Positions 42,808 through 51,827 of a DNA stretch of 64,000 nt are shown piece by piece. The DNA is taken from the NCBI RefSeq assembly GCF_000725545.1, contig NZ_JNZP01000016.1, positions 1 to 64,000 on the forward strand, read 5' to 3'. The position numbers and the translations under genes were made by a program. The notes beneath the pieces are model-generated. The model was not told the origin of the DNA. It saw nothing but the letters and a program-made list of their open reading frames with translations, and ran no database searches. Numbering within the stretch: position 1 is the first letter of the stretch; each line of letters begins with the position of its first letter. This DNA comes from Streptomyces exfoliatus (GTDB taxonomy: Bacteria; Actinomycetota; Actinomycetes; Streptomycetales; Streptomycetaceae).

Positions 42808-43791
42808 CTACCTCCGCGTGGACGGCTTGCGGCCTGAGGTCTTCTTCGCCGCCGCTTTCCCGGTCGCCGCCTTGCGTGCGGGTGCGCGCGCTGTGGTCTT
42901 CTTCGCCGGCGCTGTCTTGCGTGCCGGTGTGCGCGCCGCGGTCTTCTTCGCCGGTGCCGTCTTGCGTGCCGGTGTGCGCGCCGCGGTCTTCTTCGCCGGT
43001 GCCGTCTTGGCCGCCTTCTTGCCAGCGGTCTTGGCCGACGCCGCCTTCTTGGTCGGCTGGGCCTTCTTGGTCGGCTGGGCCTTCTTTGCGGCTGCGGCGC
43101 GGGCTGGAGGCTTCTCCGCTGAGCCCTTCTTCGCCGCGGTCTTCTTCGCCGCCGTCTTCTTGGCGGACGCTGCGGGTTTGGCGCTCGGTCGCCGCGCCCT
43201 ACGGGGCCGGGGCTTTTCCTGAGGCTTTTCCTCTTCCTCTTCCCCCTCCTCTTCCCCCTCCTCTTCCTCTTCCTCTTCCTCCGGCTCGTACGCTTCCTCC
43301 GCTCCTTCCTCTTCCTCCTCCGGTTCTTCTTCCTCTTCCTCTTCCTCCTCCGGCTCTTCTTCCTCTTCCTCCTCCTCTTCGTCTTCTTCCTCCTCCTCGG
43401 CCTCCGGCTCCGCGTAGCCCTGTTCGTCGTCGTACTCGTCCTCGTCCTCGGAGGGCTCCTCTTCTTCCCTCTTGCCCGCGCTCGCCAGATCGAGGGTGCG
43501 GTTGTGGAGCGAGTCGGCGAGGTCGCCGAGCTTGCGATTTGCCGCAGCTCCCAAAGCCTTCTTGCCCGCGTCCAGTGCCTCACCCCGCAGCTGTTCGCTG
43601 AGTTCAGCGAACTGGGGCGTCTCCTTGAGCTTGCCGAGGCCCTCCATCATGAGTTGACGCGGGTCAAGGCCGAAGCGGCGGCCGGCGAGGTACGTGGCCA
43701 CTGTGAGTGCGAGGCGGCCCTTCTTGGTGCGTCCGAGTACGTAGCCCCCGGCCACAGCGGCCGCGAGCGCGTATTTGGTCGTGTCCTGCAT
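42808..43791 (-). CDS. Charge-segregated protein: helix, acidic block, histone-H1-like tail
   Basis: About 327 residues (start MQDTTKYA preferred, with AAGGG upstream). Residues 1-105 include a hydrophobic/helical segment (YALAAAVAGGYVLGRTKKG) and amphipathic helices. About 105-195 is an almost pure Glu/Asp block. About 200-327 is Lys/Ala/Pro-rich with repeats of AKKTAARTPARKTAP, like histone H1 or bacterial HU-like tails. The DNA repeats of GAGGAAGAG produce the acid block. It is co-translated with the SRPBCC gene and divergent from the gvp operon, so a gas-vesicle role is possible (gvpY-like); nucleic-acid binding by the basic tail is equally possible. Confidence 0.7.
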   Translation of the reverse strand: MQDTTKYALAAAVAGGYVLGRTKKGRLALTVATYLAGRRFGLDPRQLMMEGLGKLKETPQFAELSEQLRGEALDAGKKALGAAANRKLGDLADSLHNRTLDLASAGKREEEEPSEDEDEYDDEQGYAEPEAEEEEEDEEEEEEEEEPEEEEEEEEEPEEEEEGAEEAYEPEEEEEEEEGEEEGEEEEEKPQEKPRPRRARRPSAKPAASAKKTAAKKTAAKKGSAEKPPARAAAAKKAQPTKKAQPTKKAASAKTAGKKAAKTAPAKKTAARTPARKTAPAKKTAARTPARKTAPAKKTTARAPARKAATGKAAAKKTSGRKPSTRR

Positions 43792-44008
43792 GAGCTGCAT
43801 CCCTTCACCAGGGCGTTTGCGAGCTGTACGTCGCCGCCCGGGAATACCGTCCGGGCCTGCGGACCGTGCGGTGGTGTTCTGCGTCGGCAGCCGAAGAAGC
43901 AGCTCCGCTCAGAGGTCTCTACACCGCCCACCCCCGACACGGGGGATATGTCCCTATATGATGACATTGTAGTTTCAGCGAGCGATGTTCCCCCAGTGGA
44001 GTGACCAC

Positions 44009-44383
44009 ATGGCCGCAGCAGAGCCGACACGTCCGAGGAGAGTACGCCCCCGCCCTGCTGAGGACGCCGAGGAACAGAAGCGGCCGTCGGAACGCCGTGC
44101 TTCCGCCAAACGGCCGTCAAGGGCTCTCAACGCGCCTTCGGCGATGCGTTCCGCAGCTGGGCAACTGGCCCAGCTCCTCGGGAGGCCCCCAGACTCCGTC
44201 TCGTCGCTCAAGCCCACCGAGGACGGCTGGGAGGCACAGGTGGAAGTGGTGGAACTGGAACGCATCCCAGACACGACCAGCGTGATGGCCAGCTACAAGG
44301 TCGCCCTGGATCCCGAGGGGCAACTGATGTCCTACGAACGAACCCGCCGGTACAGCCGAGGCATGATCGACCGGCCGACCTGA
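44009..44383 (+). CDS. gvpO: Gas vesicle protein GvpO
   Basis: 124 residues with a basic N-terminus and the conserved GvpO body: [66 protein letters not shown]. First gene of the plus-strand cluster. Start ATG after GGAG. GvpO is an accessory/assembly factor in actinomycete gas vesicle clusters; its exact role is not settled. Confidence 0.92.
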   Translation: MAAAEPTRPRRVRPRPAEDAEEQKRPSERRASAKRPSRALNAPSAMRSAAGQLAQLLGRPPDSVSSLKPTEDGWEAQVEVVELERIPDTTSVMASYKVALDPEGQLMSYERTRRYSRGMIDRPT

Positions 44384-44411
44384 CGACGGGCCGCCCGGGA
44401 AAGGAGGCGCC

Positions 44412-44888
44412 ATGACCATGGTGCCGCAAAGCGGCAGCAGCGTAAGCAGGGGCGGAGGCGGCACAGGCGGCAGCAGCCTCTATGACGTGTTGGAACTCAT
44501 CCTCGACCGCGGTCTGGTCATCGACATTTTCATCCGCATCTCAGTGGTGGGCATCGAACTCATCAAGATCGACGCCCGCATCGTGGTGGCCAGCGTCGAC
44601 ACCTACCTGCGGTTCGCCGAGGCATGCAACCGGCTCGATCTCGAAGCAGGCCGAAAGGCACCCGCCCAGCTCCCCGAGGTCGTCGGAACCATGATGGAAG
44701 GCGGGGCCAAGGGCAAGGCCAAGGGCGCACTCAGCGGGGCGGTCGATACCGTGACCGAATCGCTTTCCGGCAAGTCCGCCAAGCAGGAGGAGCCGGAAGA
44801 GGAAGAGCCCGAAGCAGAGCCAGAGGAAGAAGCTGCCCCCAGGAAGCGGCGTCCCGCCCGGCGCCCGGCCCGTCGGGAGAGGGAGTGA
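44412..44888 (+). CDS. gvpA: Gas vesicle structural protein GvpA
   Basis: 158 residues. After a Gly/Ser-rich leader the core [20 protein letters not shown], then [20 protein letters not shown] and [12 protein letters not shown], is the GvpA wall-subunit fold. The C-terminus is extended ([20 protein letters not shown], then [18 protein letters not shown] and [12 protein letters not shown]), longer than the cyanobacterial form but usual for streptomycetes. RBS GGAGGC upstream. It forms the gas-vesicle shell; the gene directly follows gvpO. Confidence 0.92.
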   Translation: MTMVPQSGSSVSRGGGGTGGSSLYDVLELILDRGLVIDIFIRISVVGIELIKIDARIVVASVDTYLRFAEACNRLDLEAGRKAPAQLPEVVGTMMEGGAKGKAKGALSGAVDTVTESLSGKSAKQEEPEEEEPEAEPEEEAAPRKRRPARRPARRERE

Positions 44889-44891
44889 CCG

Positions 44892-45611
44892 ATGGCCCTC
44901 TATGTGTACGCGATCACCGGTGAGGATCATCCCCACCGCCTTGACGGTCTGACCGGAGTGGGCTCCCACCCCTCACCCGTGCGTACCGTCGCCGCCGGAC
45001 CCCTGTGCGCGGTGGTCAGCGAGATCTCCGAAGAGATCCGGCCCAAGCGCAGGGACCTCCAAGTCCATCAGGAGGTGCTGGAATCTCTCATGGCCGATGC
45101 CGTGGTCCTGCCACTGCAGTTCGGCTACTTCGCCTCCGACGATCAGACCGTCCAGCAGGCCCTTGAAGAGAACGCGGACAGTTACATCGCCACTCTCGCG
45201 CGACTTGACGGCTGCGCCGAGTATCACGTGAGGGCTACCCAGGCGGACGAGGACGAGCTGCTGCGTCAGATCCTGCAGGACTCCCCCGAGGCGAGGGATC
45301 TGAACGACCAGATCCGTGCCGGCGCGCAGGACCCGCAGCTGCCCCTCACGCTGGGGGAACTGGTCGCCCGCGAAGTGCAGGAACGCCAGGATTCGCTGGC
45401 AGCGGAACTCGTACAAGCGCTGGTTCCCTACGGCCGAGAGCACGTCACCCATCCGCCCTCCAGCCCCGACTTCCTCAACCTGTCGCTGCTGGTGCCCCAC
45501 GACCGGACAGAGGACTTCCTGGCGGCGGAGGCCGGTCTCGCTCAACAGATCGAGAGCGGCGTGGACTTCCGGCTCACTGGCCCATTGCCCCCGTACAGCT
45601 TCGTTCAGTGA
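44892..45611 (+). CDS. gvpF: Gas vesicle protein GvpF
   Basis: 239 residues of the GvpF/GvpL family: ALYVYAITGEDHP, VAAGPLCAVVSEISEEIRPK, QVHQEVLESLMADAVVLPLQ, FGYFASDDQTVQQAL and LTGPLPPYSF at the end (GPWAPYSF-like signature). It binds GvpA and helps nucleate or prevent premature assembly (known of family). Four bases after gvpA. Confidence 0.92.
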   Translation: MALYVYAITGEDHPHRLDGLTGVGSHPSPVRTVAAGPLCAVVSEISEEIRPKRRDLQVHQEVLESLMADAVVLPLQFGYFASDDQTVQQALEENADSYIATLARLDGCAEYHVRATQADEDELLRQILQDSPEARDLNDQIRAGAQDPQLPLTLGELVAREVQERQDSLAAELVQALVPYGREHVTHPPSSPDFLNLSLLVPHDRTEDFLAAEAGLAQQIESGVDFRLTGPLPPYSFVQ

Positions 45612-45653
45612 CCCGGCGACCCCGGAACGGAGAAAGAAAGGAGGACACTCGCC

Positions 45654-45902
45654 ATGGGACTGTTCTCAGGCCTGCTCACCCTGCCCATCGCACCGGTGCG
45701 GGCAGTCGTGTGGGCCGCCCAGCAGGTCGCGGAGAAGGCCGAAGACGAGTACTACGACCCGGCCCCGGTATGGCGCGAACTCGCCGACCTGGAGCGGCGA
45801 CTGCTGAACGACGAGATCGACCAGGACACATTCGACCGCCGGGAGGACGAGCTGATCGACCGGCTCGACGAGATCGCAGAGTTCCGCCGACAATTTCCCT
45901 GA
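45654..45902 (+). CDS. gvpG: Gas vesicle protein GvpG
   Basis: 82 residues: MGLFSGLLTLPIAPVRAVVW, then VAEKAEDEYYDP and LADLERRLLNDEIDQDTFDR, the conserved GvpG form, mostly helical. Strong AAAGGAGG ribosome site. Assembly accessory of the vesicle. Confidence 0.92.
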   Translation: MGLFSGLLTLPIAPVRAVVWAAQQVAEKAEDEYYDPAPVWRELADLERRLLNDEIDQDTFDRREDELIDRLDEIAEFRRQFP

Positions 45903-45923
45903 CGGGAAAGCGAGGCCGTCATC

Positions 45924-46346
45924 GTGTCTGAGCCACAACCCAGCCGACTCGGATCCTTCCCGTCCCGCGCCGCCCCGATGCCATACGGGCAAAGCACCTC
46001 CAGCCTCGCCGACATCCTGGAGAGGGTCCTGGACAAGGGCATCGTCATCGCCGGGGACATTCGCATCAACCTTCTCGACATCGAACTGTTGACGATCAAA
46101 CTCCGGATCCTGGTCGCCTCCGTGGACAAGGCGAAGGAGATGGGCATCGACTGGTGGGAGCACGACCCCTCGCTCTCCTCGCGTCACACCGGCAGCCCCC
46201 TCGAGCAGGAGAACCGGCGACTGCGCGCCGAGCTGGAGGCCCTACGCCGTGAACGCCTCGATGGCGAAGAGTTCCCACCCCGCACCACCAGCGAGGAACC
46301 CGAGGGAAGTGCGGGCGATGAGACCGCGCGGGGGCGCAGGCCATGA
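45924..46346 (+). CDS. gvpJ: Gas vesicle protein GvpJ
   Basis: 140 residues, a GvpA-like minor shell or accessory protein: SLADILERVLDKGIVIAGDI, RINLLDIELLTIKLRILVAS, VDKAKEMGIDWWEHDP. The DWW motif and the acidic/basic tail are typical of GvpJ rather than GvpA. GTG start; stop overlaps the ATG of gvpL (ATGA). Confidence 0.88.
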   Translation: MSEPQPSRLGSFPSRAAPMPYGQSTSSLADILERVLDKGIVIAGDIRINLLDIELLTIKLRILVASVDKAKEMGIDWWEHDPSLSSRHTGSPLEQENRRLRAELEALRRERLDGEEFPPRTTSEEPEGSAGDETARGRRP

Positions 46347-47197
46347 CCACACCCGACGACGCCCTCACCTACGTCTACGCTGCAGCCCCGCTCACGACAG
46401 GCCTCCGAGACGCCCTGATGGGCCTCCGGGGGATCTACGGGTCCCCTGTCCTGTTCGTCACCGCACCACCCGGCACGGGCGGCCCAGAGCCGCCCCTGGC
46501 CTTCGCCACCAGCCACGTACCACGGCGTGACTTCAACGAGAGCGCGCTGAAGAACCACTTCGAGGACCTGGAGTGGCTCGAGGATGTCGCCCGCGCCCAC
46601 CACGACGTCGTACAGGCCCTCTCCGTCCACGCCACAGTCCTTCCCCTCCGCATGGCCACCGTCTACCAGGACGACGACCGCGCCGGCCAAGCTCTTGCCG
46701 AGCAGCACGACGCATTCGCCGAAAGACTCGCCCAGCTCACCGCCCACACCGAATTCGGCGTGAAGATCTACCTCGCGCCCCCCGCGGCCCCGGCCGGCAC
46801 CGGACCCCTCCCCGACACCGACGCCGGCGCTGCCACTACTCCGGGCAAGGCATATCTCCAGCGCCGTAGGGCTCAGCACAACGCCCAGGAAGCCGTGTAC
46901 AGCCAAGCGCAAGAGGCCGCCGGAATCATCGAAACCGTCGCCTCCCAATACGCCTCGCAGCACGTGCGACACCCCACCCAGCGCGGCACCCTGACCGGGC
47001 CCGTCGAAAACGTGCTCAACGACGCCTACCTCGTCCCCGACGCCTACGCGGAGCCGTTCCGGGCCGCGATCGAGAGGGCCGTCGGCGTCTTCGATGGCAT
47101 CCGTGTCGAAGTGACCGGCCCCTGGGCGCCCTACTCCTTCGCCACGCCACCGGTCGAGCGCCGGAACTCAGCCCCTGGCGAGGAGCACGGCTCATGA
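46343..47197 (+). CDS. gvpL: Gas vesicle protein GvpL (GvpF/L family)
   Basis: 284 residues, second GvpF/L-family protein: DDALTYVYAAAPLTTGLRDA, HHDVVQALSVHATVLPLRMA, VYQDDDRAGQALAEQH, FGVKIYLAP and TGPWAPYSFATP. It is longer than the 239-residue GvpF, with an insert of about 25 residues rich in Ala/Gly/Thr. Overlaps gvpJ and gvpS by four bases. Confidence 0.9.
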   Translation: MTTPDDALTYVYAAAPLTTGLRDALMGLRGIYGSPVLFVTAPPGTGGPEPPLAFATSHVPRRDFNESALKNHFEDLEWLEDVARAHHDVVQALSVHATVLPLRMATVYQDDDRAGQALAEQHDAFAERLAQLTAHTEFGVKIYLAPPAAPAGTGPLPDTDAGAATTPGKAYLQRRRAQHNAQEAVYSQAQEAAGIIETVASQYASQHVRHPTQRGTLTGPVENVLNDAYLVPDAYAEPFRAAIERAVGVFDGIRVEVTGPWAPYSFATPPVERRNSAPGEEHGS

Positions 47198-47412
47198 CTC
47201 TCACGGAGCACGGAGAACCACTTCCCGGGCGCCAAGTGGCGCTGGTGGACCTCCTCGACCGGTTGCTCAGCGGCGGCGTGGTCATCACCGGCGACATCGT
47301 TCTGTCCATCGCCGACATCGATCTCGTCCGGATCTCACTGCGCGCGCTCATCGTGTCCGTCAGCTCCGAGAACCGCCCAGGCACGGGCGGCGCAGGAGGG
47401 CGGCCAGCATGA
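47194..47412 (+). CDS. gvpS: Gas vesicle GvpA-like minor protein (GvpS)
   Basis: 72 residues with the GvpA fold: QVALVDLLDRLLSGGVVITG, DIVLSIADIDLVRISLRALI. In the streptomycete order O-A-F-G-J-L-S-K this position is gvpS. Overlaps gvpL by ATGA and gvpK by ATGA. Confidence 0.85.
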   Translation: MTLTEHGEPLPGRQVALVDLLDRLLSGGVVITGDIVLSIADIDLVRISLRALIVSVSSENRPGTGGAGGRPA

Positions 47413-47825
47413 GCGAAGAGCACCACGAACGGCACAGCGCCACGTCACCGCACCCCGTTCCCGACCTCCATGACGTCGGTGACTCCATGTCGCAAGCCTT
47501 CCGGCTCATCCAGGCGCCTCCCTCACCTCACGACGCGCCCCCGCGTACGGCTCACCGTATGTACACCGACCGCGACACAGTGGAAGAGGACCTGCTCAAA
47601 CTCGTCCTCACCCTGGTCGAACTCCTGCGTCAGCTCATCGAGCGCCAGGCGTTGCGCCGCGTGGACGCAGGAGACCTCACAGACGAACAGGAGGAGGAGC
47701 TGGGAGCCACGCTCCTGGCGCTCCACGACCGGCTGGCCGATCTGTGCGCCCAGCACGGCTACGCGCTGGAGGACCTCAACCTCGACCTCGGCCCACTGGG
47801 ACCTCTGCTTCCACCCCAGACCTGA
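47409..47825 (+). CDS. gvpK: Gas vesicle protein GvpK
   Basis: 138 residues: YTDRDTVEEDLLKLVLTLVE, LLRQLIERQALRRVDAGDLT, EEQ-type acidic region and LGATLLALHDRLADLCAQHG, then LNLDLGPLGPLL, the GvpK signature. Last gene of the cluster; no obvious terminator hairpin after it. Confidence 0.92.
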   Translation: MSEEHHERHSATSPHPVPDLHDVGDSMSQAFRLIQAPPSPHDAPPRTAHRMYTDRDTVEEDLLKLVLTLVELLRQLIERQALRRVDAGDLTDEQEEELGATLLALHDRLADLCAQHGYALEDLNLDLGPLGPLLPPQT

Positions 47826-47968
47826 AAACTCACAGACTGAGGCCAGCCCGGAAAGCAGTACCCGTCAGGCCGAACTCTGCATGGAGGACGCACCACTGCC
47901 CAGTCGGCCGACCGGCTGGCTCGGGATGGCGGAGGTGGACACCGCGACCGCCCGCCGTCCATCGGTTC

Positions 47969-48550
<582 letters not shown>

Positions 48551-48676
48551 TCAGCCTCTCGCCGCGCGATCCTTGAAGGAGGGCCCTTCGACCGCTGGCT
48601 CGCCCTGAGGATCGGGGCCAGCTCGCGCCAGCAACAAAGCCGGTGGCTGTGATGGCCGGGATGGAGAAGCACACCG

Positions 48677-49135
48677 ATGAACAGTCAGCACGACGGTAAC
48701 GAGTCCTCGTTCCCCTCTGGAGAGCCGCCAGAGGCCGAGTACACAGCGGGCGAACCCGGCCAGGTCGACGAGCCGTCGGCCGGAGCCCACGGCAAGACCA
48801 CGGCCAAGGAGAAGGCTGCCGCGGTCAAGGAACACAGCATCGCGAAAGCCAAGCAGGCCACCACGCAGGTCCGTGAGAAGGCCGGCCATACAGCTGAGCT
48901 GGCAAAGAGCAAGACGCCTGAGCCGATCCTGCACACAGCAACACAAACCGCAGCGCACGTCCGCGACACCGCATACCGAGCCGGCCACCTCGCGGCCGAC
49001 AAAACCCCCGACGCAGTCCGCGAGAAGGCTGCACACGCGGCGCACGCGGCAGGATCCAAATGGCCCCCACTGCTTACAGCGGGGATCGCCCTCCTCGCCT
49101 TTCTCCTCGTGCGCCGCAGCCGGCGCAACCGCTGA
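48677..49135 (+). CDS. Ala/Lys-rich amphipathic-helix protein with C-terminal membrane anchor
   Basis: 152 residues. Heptad/11-mer-like repeats rich in Lys, Ala and Glu (KEKAAAVKEHSIAKAKQATT, VREKAGHTAELAKSKTPEPI, VRDTAYRAGHLAADKTPDAV, REKAAHAAHAAGSK) suggest a long amphipathic helix of apolipoprotein/late-embryogenesis type. The C-terminus WPPLLTAGIALLAFLLVRRS is a membrane span. Similar to other stress and envelope proteins; no function assigned. Its nearness to the gvp cluster may reflect shared stress control. Confidence 0.7.
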   Translation: MNSQHDGNESSFPSGEPPEAEYTAGEPGQVDEPSAGAHGKTTAKEKAAAVKEHSIAKAKQATTQVREKAGHTAELAKSKTPEPILHTATQTAAHVRDTAYRAGHLAADKTPDAVREKAAHAAHAAGSKWPPLLTAGIALLAFLLVRRSRRNR

Positions 49136-49377
49136 AAGCACCGAGAGGACCACGAAGGTCTTCCAGGGCCCGGCCCGCGGGAGGCGGCAGGTTTTCAGGG
49201 TGGCCATGGCTTGCTCGCCAAGGGCCCGCCGCCTCCGTCCGAGCCGACTGGCAGAGGCACTTCGCGTCCTTCTGCAGCGAGGCCCTCTCCTTCTCCTTCC
49301 CCAACTCACGACGCCCGCGGCACGGTGCCAGGCGATCCCGGCCTGACCCGAAAGACAGGACCTAGCGATCACGCTCG
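49136..49377. other. Intergenic stretch, no supported gene
   Basis: Downstream of the amphipathic-helix gene. Open frames are short and out of codon preference. Confidence 0.4.
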
Positions 49378-49793
49378 TCAGAGGACCTGTCGGGAGCAAC
49401 CATCGGCGGGGCCCCCGAGGCGTTTGCGGTGCGGGACGACGAGGCCGGTGTTGATGTACGCGCCGTCGTCGGGGACGGTCAGGGCGAGGCGCGCGGTCAC
49501 CTCCCGTTTTGGCCCTCCGGCGCGGGCGCCTCAGCGCTGACCACGAGGCACAGCACGGACGCGGTGTGCTCGTACGGGTCGGCCTGTTCCTGCGCGGAGT
49601 CGGGAAGCGGGTCGAACGGGGGCCGGGTCGATGGGGTCTGCGCTCTGTCTGCCACTCGCCGTCCATGCGTCACTTCACGTGATGGCTGGTAACGACACGG
49701 TGCTCGTTCGTTCTCGGGGTTAGGCTCGCCATAGGGCCCAAGTGTTCCGCTGTGCTCCCGCACCGTCTCGGGAATCAGCCAGGATCGCACCAT
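49378..49793 (-). pseudogene. Possible gene remnant, two overlapping minus-strand frames
   Basis: A 98-codon frame (49497-49793) and a 40-codon frame (49378-49500) overlap by GTGA. The second half of the first (FDPLPDSAQEQADPYEHTAS, VLCLVVSAEAP) and the second (VTARLALTVPDDGAYINTGL, VVPHRKRLGG) show strong GC3 coding bias. It breaks down at the end (DGCSRQVL). This looks like either a coupled small-gene pair or a decayed gene. No family was recognised. Confidence 0.35.
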
Positions 49794-49817
49794 CTACGCA
49801 GGTCGGAGACAGGAAGC

Positions 49818-50183
49818 ATGAGTACCGTAGAGCTCACCAAGGACAACTTCGACGAGATCGTGAGCGGCAACGAATTCGTCCTGATCGACTTCTGGGCTTC
49901 CTGGTGCGGTCCCTGCCGTCAGTTCGGGCCTGTCTTCGAGGCGGCCTCGGAGCGCCACCAGGACCTGGTGTTCGCCAAGGTGGACACCGAGGCGCAGCAG
50001 GAGCTGGCCGCCGCGTTCGAGATCCGCTCCATCCCGACGCTGATGATCGTGCGGGACAACGTGGCCGTGTTCGCGCAGCCCGGGGCGCTGCCGGAGACCG
50101 CGCTCGAGGACGTCATCGGGCAGGCGCGCAAGCTGGACATGGACGAGGTCCGCAAGTCCATCGAGGACTCCAAGGCGAAGTGA
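49818..50183 (+). CDS. Thioredoxin
   Basis: 121 residues. FVLIDFWASWCGPCRQFGPV carries the WCGPC redox site, and RSIPTLMIVRDN has the cis-Pro loop. The protein ends with a short charged extension (MDEVRKSIEDSKAK). It reduces cytoplasmic disulfides with thioredoxin reductase. ATG at 49818 after AGGAAG. Followed by a strong terminator. Confidence 0.95.
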   Translation: MSTVELTKDNFDEIVSGNEFVLIDFWASWCGPCRQFGPVFEAASERHQDLVFAKVDTEAQQELAAAFEIRSIPTLMIVRDNVAVFAQPGALPETALEDVIGQARKLDMDEVRKSIEDSKAK

Positions 50184-50188
50184 CCCAC

Positions 50189-50232
50189 CGCGAGGGGGGG
50201 TACGGGAGAGGCCTCCCGTACCCCCCCTCGCG
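50189..50232 (+). terminator. Strong thioredoxin terminator
   Basis: A perfect 20-bp stem, left arm CGCGAGGGGGGGTACGGGAG, with loop AGGC, right after the thioredoxin stop. Confidence 0.9.
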
Positions 50233-50326
50233 TGCGGACGGGGACGGTTCACGATCTTGGGGGCGCGTTCCGGCCATTCGGCGTGGCAGCCGGGTAACGG
50301 GGCAACGCCTACCTCAAGGGGCATTT

Positions 50327-50620
50327 TCAGCCCGTAGGGCCCGGCGCCCCTCGGTCGCGTGCCGCCGGGCGGACCAGCGCCGTCAGGCCGTAGTCGAGCT
50401 CGCGCCCGTCGACGAGGAGCGCCTCGACCGTCCGCGTCTCGGGGTCGATGTCGGCCATCACCCCGTGCCCCTCGTAGATGGGGTAGCCCGACTCGCCGCG
50501 TCGCCCGGTCGCCTCGACGACGGCCGAGCGGACCGCGCTGTCCGTCACGGAGGCGTCGCCCCGGTCCTCGACGTGCGAGGGCACCAGCAGGATCTCGAAT
50601 CGCTTCGGAACTGTGCTCAT
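50327..50620 (-). CDS. Small conserved hypothetical protein
   Basis: 97 residues: VPKRFEILLVPSHVEDRGDA, YPIYEGHGVMADIDPETRTV, EALLVDGRELDYGLTALVRP. No domain recognised; codon usage supports coding. It is convergent with thioredoxin and is followed on the same strand by nothing relevant; the LacI regulator lies upstream. Confidence 0.7.
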   Translation of the reverse strand: MSTVPKRFEILLVPSHVEDRGDASVTDSAVRSAVVEATGRRGESGYPIYEGHGVMADIDPETRTVEALLVDGRELDYGLTALVRPAARDRGAPGPTG

Positions 50621-50637
50621 GAACCGACGCTAATCGG

Positions 50638-51672
50638 TCAGCTGGACTCCCGCCGGACGACCCGCGAGGCCATCAGGTCGCTGGTACGGGGCGGGGCCTC
50701 CGGCTCCCGTACGGCCCGGTCGACCAGCTCGGCGAGCTCGCGGCCGATCACCATGTCGATCCGCACGGTGCTGAGCCGCGGCCGCAGCAGCCGGCCGAGG
50801 AGCAGGTCGTCGGCGCCGACGACGGCGGTCTCCGCGGGCACCGCGACGTCCGCGTCCTGGAGCGCCCGCATCAGGAGCATCGCGTACTCGTCGTTGTAGG
50901 CGAAGACGCCGTCGAGGCCCAGCGCGCGCCAGCGCGCGGCGAGCGCGTTCGCCGACTCCTCCTCGTACCGCAGGGGCAGGGGTACGACGGTGGCGCCGGT
51001 GCCCGCGACGGCGCGCCGGGCTCCTTCGAGTCGGGGGCCGGAGAACATGGCGAGTCCCGGCTCCTCGGGCACGACGACGCCGATCCGGCGGCGGCCGGTC
51101 TCCACCAGATGGGCGGTGGCCGCCTCGCCCACGCGTCCCTGGTCCATGACGAGGGCGTGGGCGCCCTCGACCCGCTCGGTGCCGAGGGTGATGACGGCTC
51201 GCGCCCCGGACCGCTTGAGGATCTCGACCCCCTGTCCGGTGAGGCGGCTCTCGCCGAGCGCGACCACGGCCACCGGCCGGAGTTCGGCCCAGGCGCGGGC
51301 GGCCTCCTCGGCCTCCAGGCCGACGCTGCCGTACTGCACCACGGTGTAGTCGAGGCGCCGCAGGGCCCACTGGAACTCGTTGAAGAACTGGCTGTACAGC
51401 GGTCCGACCTGGACGTGGGGGGTCGGCAGCAGCACCATCCGGCTGTGGCCGGCGCGCAGGCTGCGGGCGGCGGCGTGCGGCACGTACCCCAGCTCCTCGG
51501 CCGCCTCGCGCACCCGTCGGCGGGTGGGTTCGCTGATGCGGACGGCCGAGGTGTTGTTCAGGACGTACGAGACGGTGGCCCGGGAGACGCCCGCGAGACG
51601 GGCGACATCGGCGCTGGTCGGGACCGCGCGCCCGGCGGGGCGTTCGGAGGGCTGTTCGGTTGACTGGCTCAT
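50638..51672 (-). CDS. LacI-family transcriptional regulator
   Basis: 344 residues. The N-terminal HTH is TSADVARLAGVSRATVSYVL with the hinge region AARSLRAGHSRMVLLPTP. The C-terminal sugar-binding domain has RPVAVVALGESRLTGQGVEI, VETGRRRIGVVVPE, LGLDGVFAYNDEYAMLLMRA and GADDLLLGRLLRPRLSTVRI. ATG at 51672. It is divergent from an MFS-transporter gene with two tandem operator-like palindromes between them, so it probably represses that transporter and hydrolase operon. Confidence 0.92.
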   Translation of the reverse strand: MSQSTEQPSERPAGRAVPTSADVARLAGVSRATVSYVLNNTSAVRISEPTRRRVREAAEELGYVPHAAARSLRAGHSRMVLLPTPHVQVGPLYSQFFNEFQWALRRLDYTVVQYGSVGLEAEEAARAWAELRPVAVVALGESRLTGQGVEILKRSGARAVITLGTERVEGAHALVMDQGRVGEAATAHLVETGRRRIGVVVPEEPGLAMFSGPRLEGARRAVAGTGATVVPLPLRYEEESANALAARWRALGLDGVFAYNDEYAMLLMRALQDADVAVPAETAVVGADDLLLGRLLRPRLSTVRIDMVIGRELAELVDRAVREPEAPPRTSDLMASRVVRRESS

Positions 51673-51744
51673 CGCTTCGGCATCTTTCCAGAACGATCCG
51701 GCACAGGGTCTGGCGGATGGCCGGAATCCGGTGCTACACAATGC

Positions 51745-51769
51745 TGACACGCGTCACTGACACGTGTCA
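51745..51769. promoter_or_regulatory. Tandem LacI operators
   Basis: TGACACGCGTCA (51745-51756, imperfect) and TGACACGTGTCA (51758-51769, perfect palindrome) stand one base apart between the LacI and MFS genes. Tandem 12-mers of this kind fit LacI-family binding to both divergent promoters. Confidence 0.75.
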
Positions 51770-51827
51770 CCCTCTCGCTCGATCCGCTTCTCGCCCCCTC
51801 GTCGGGCGATCTCCTCAGGAGGGCACC

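Noticed and set aside
43210..43430. CTTCCTC repeats as a possible CRISPR or satellite array
   Set aside because: They encode the Glu block of the minus-strand protein; there are no spacers and no regular repeat unit.
48551..49666. Long minus-strand frame opposite the amphipathic-helix gene
   Set aside because: No motif and poor start context; only the part at 49378-49793, in other frames, shows coding bias.
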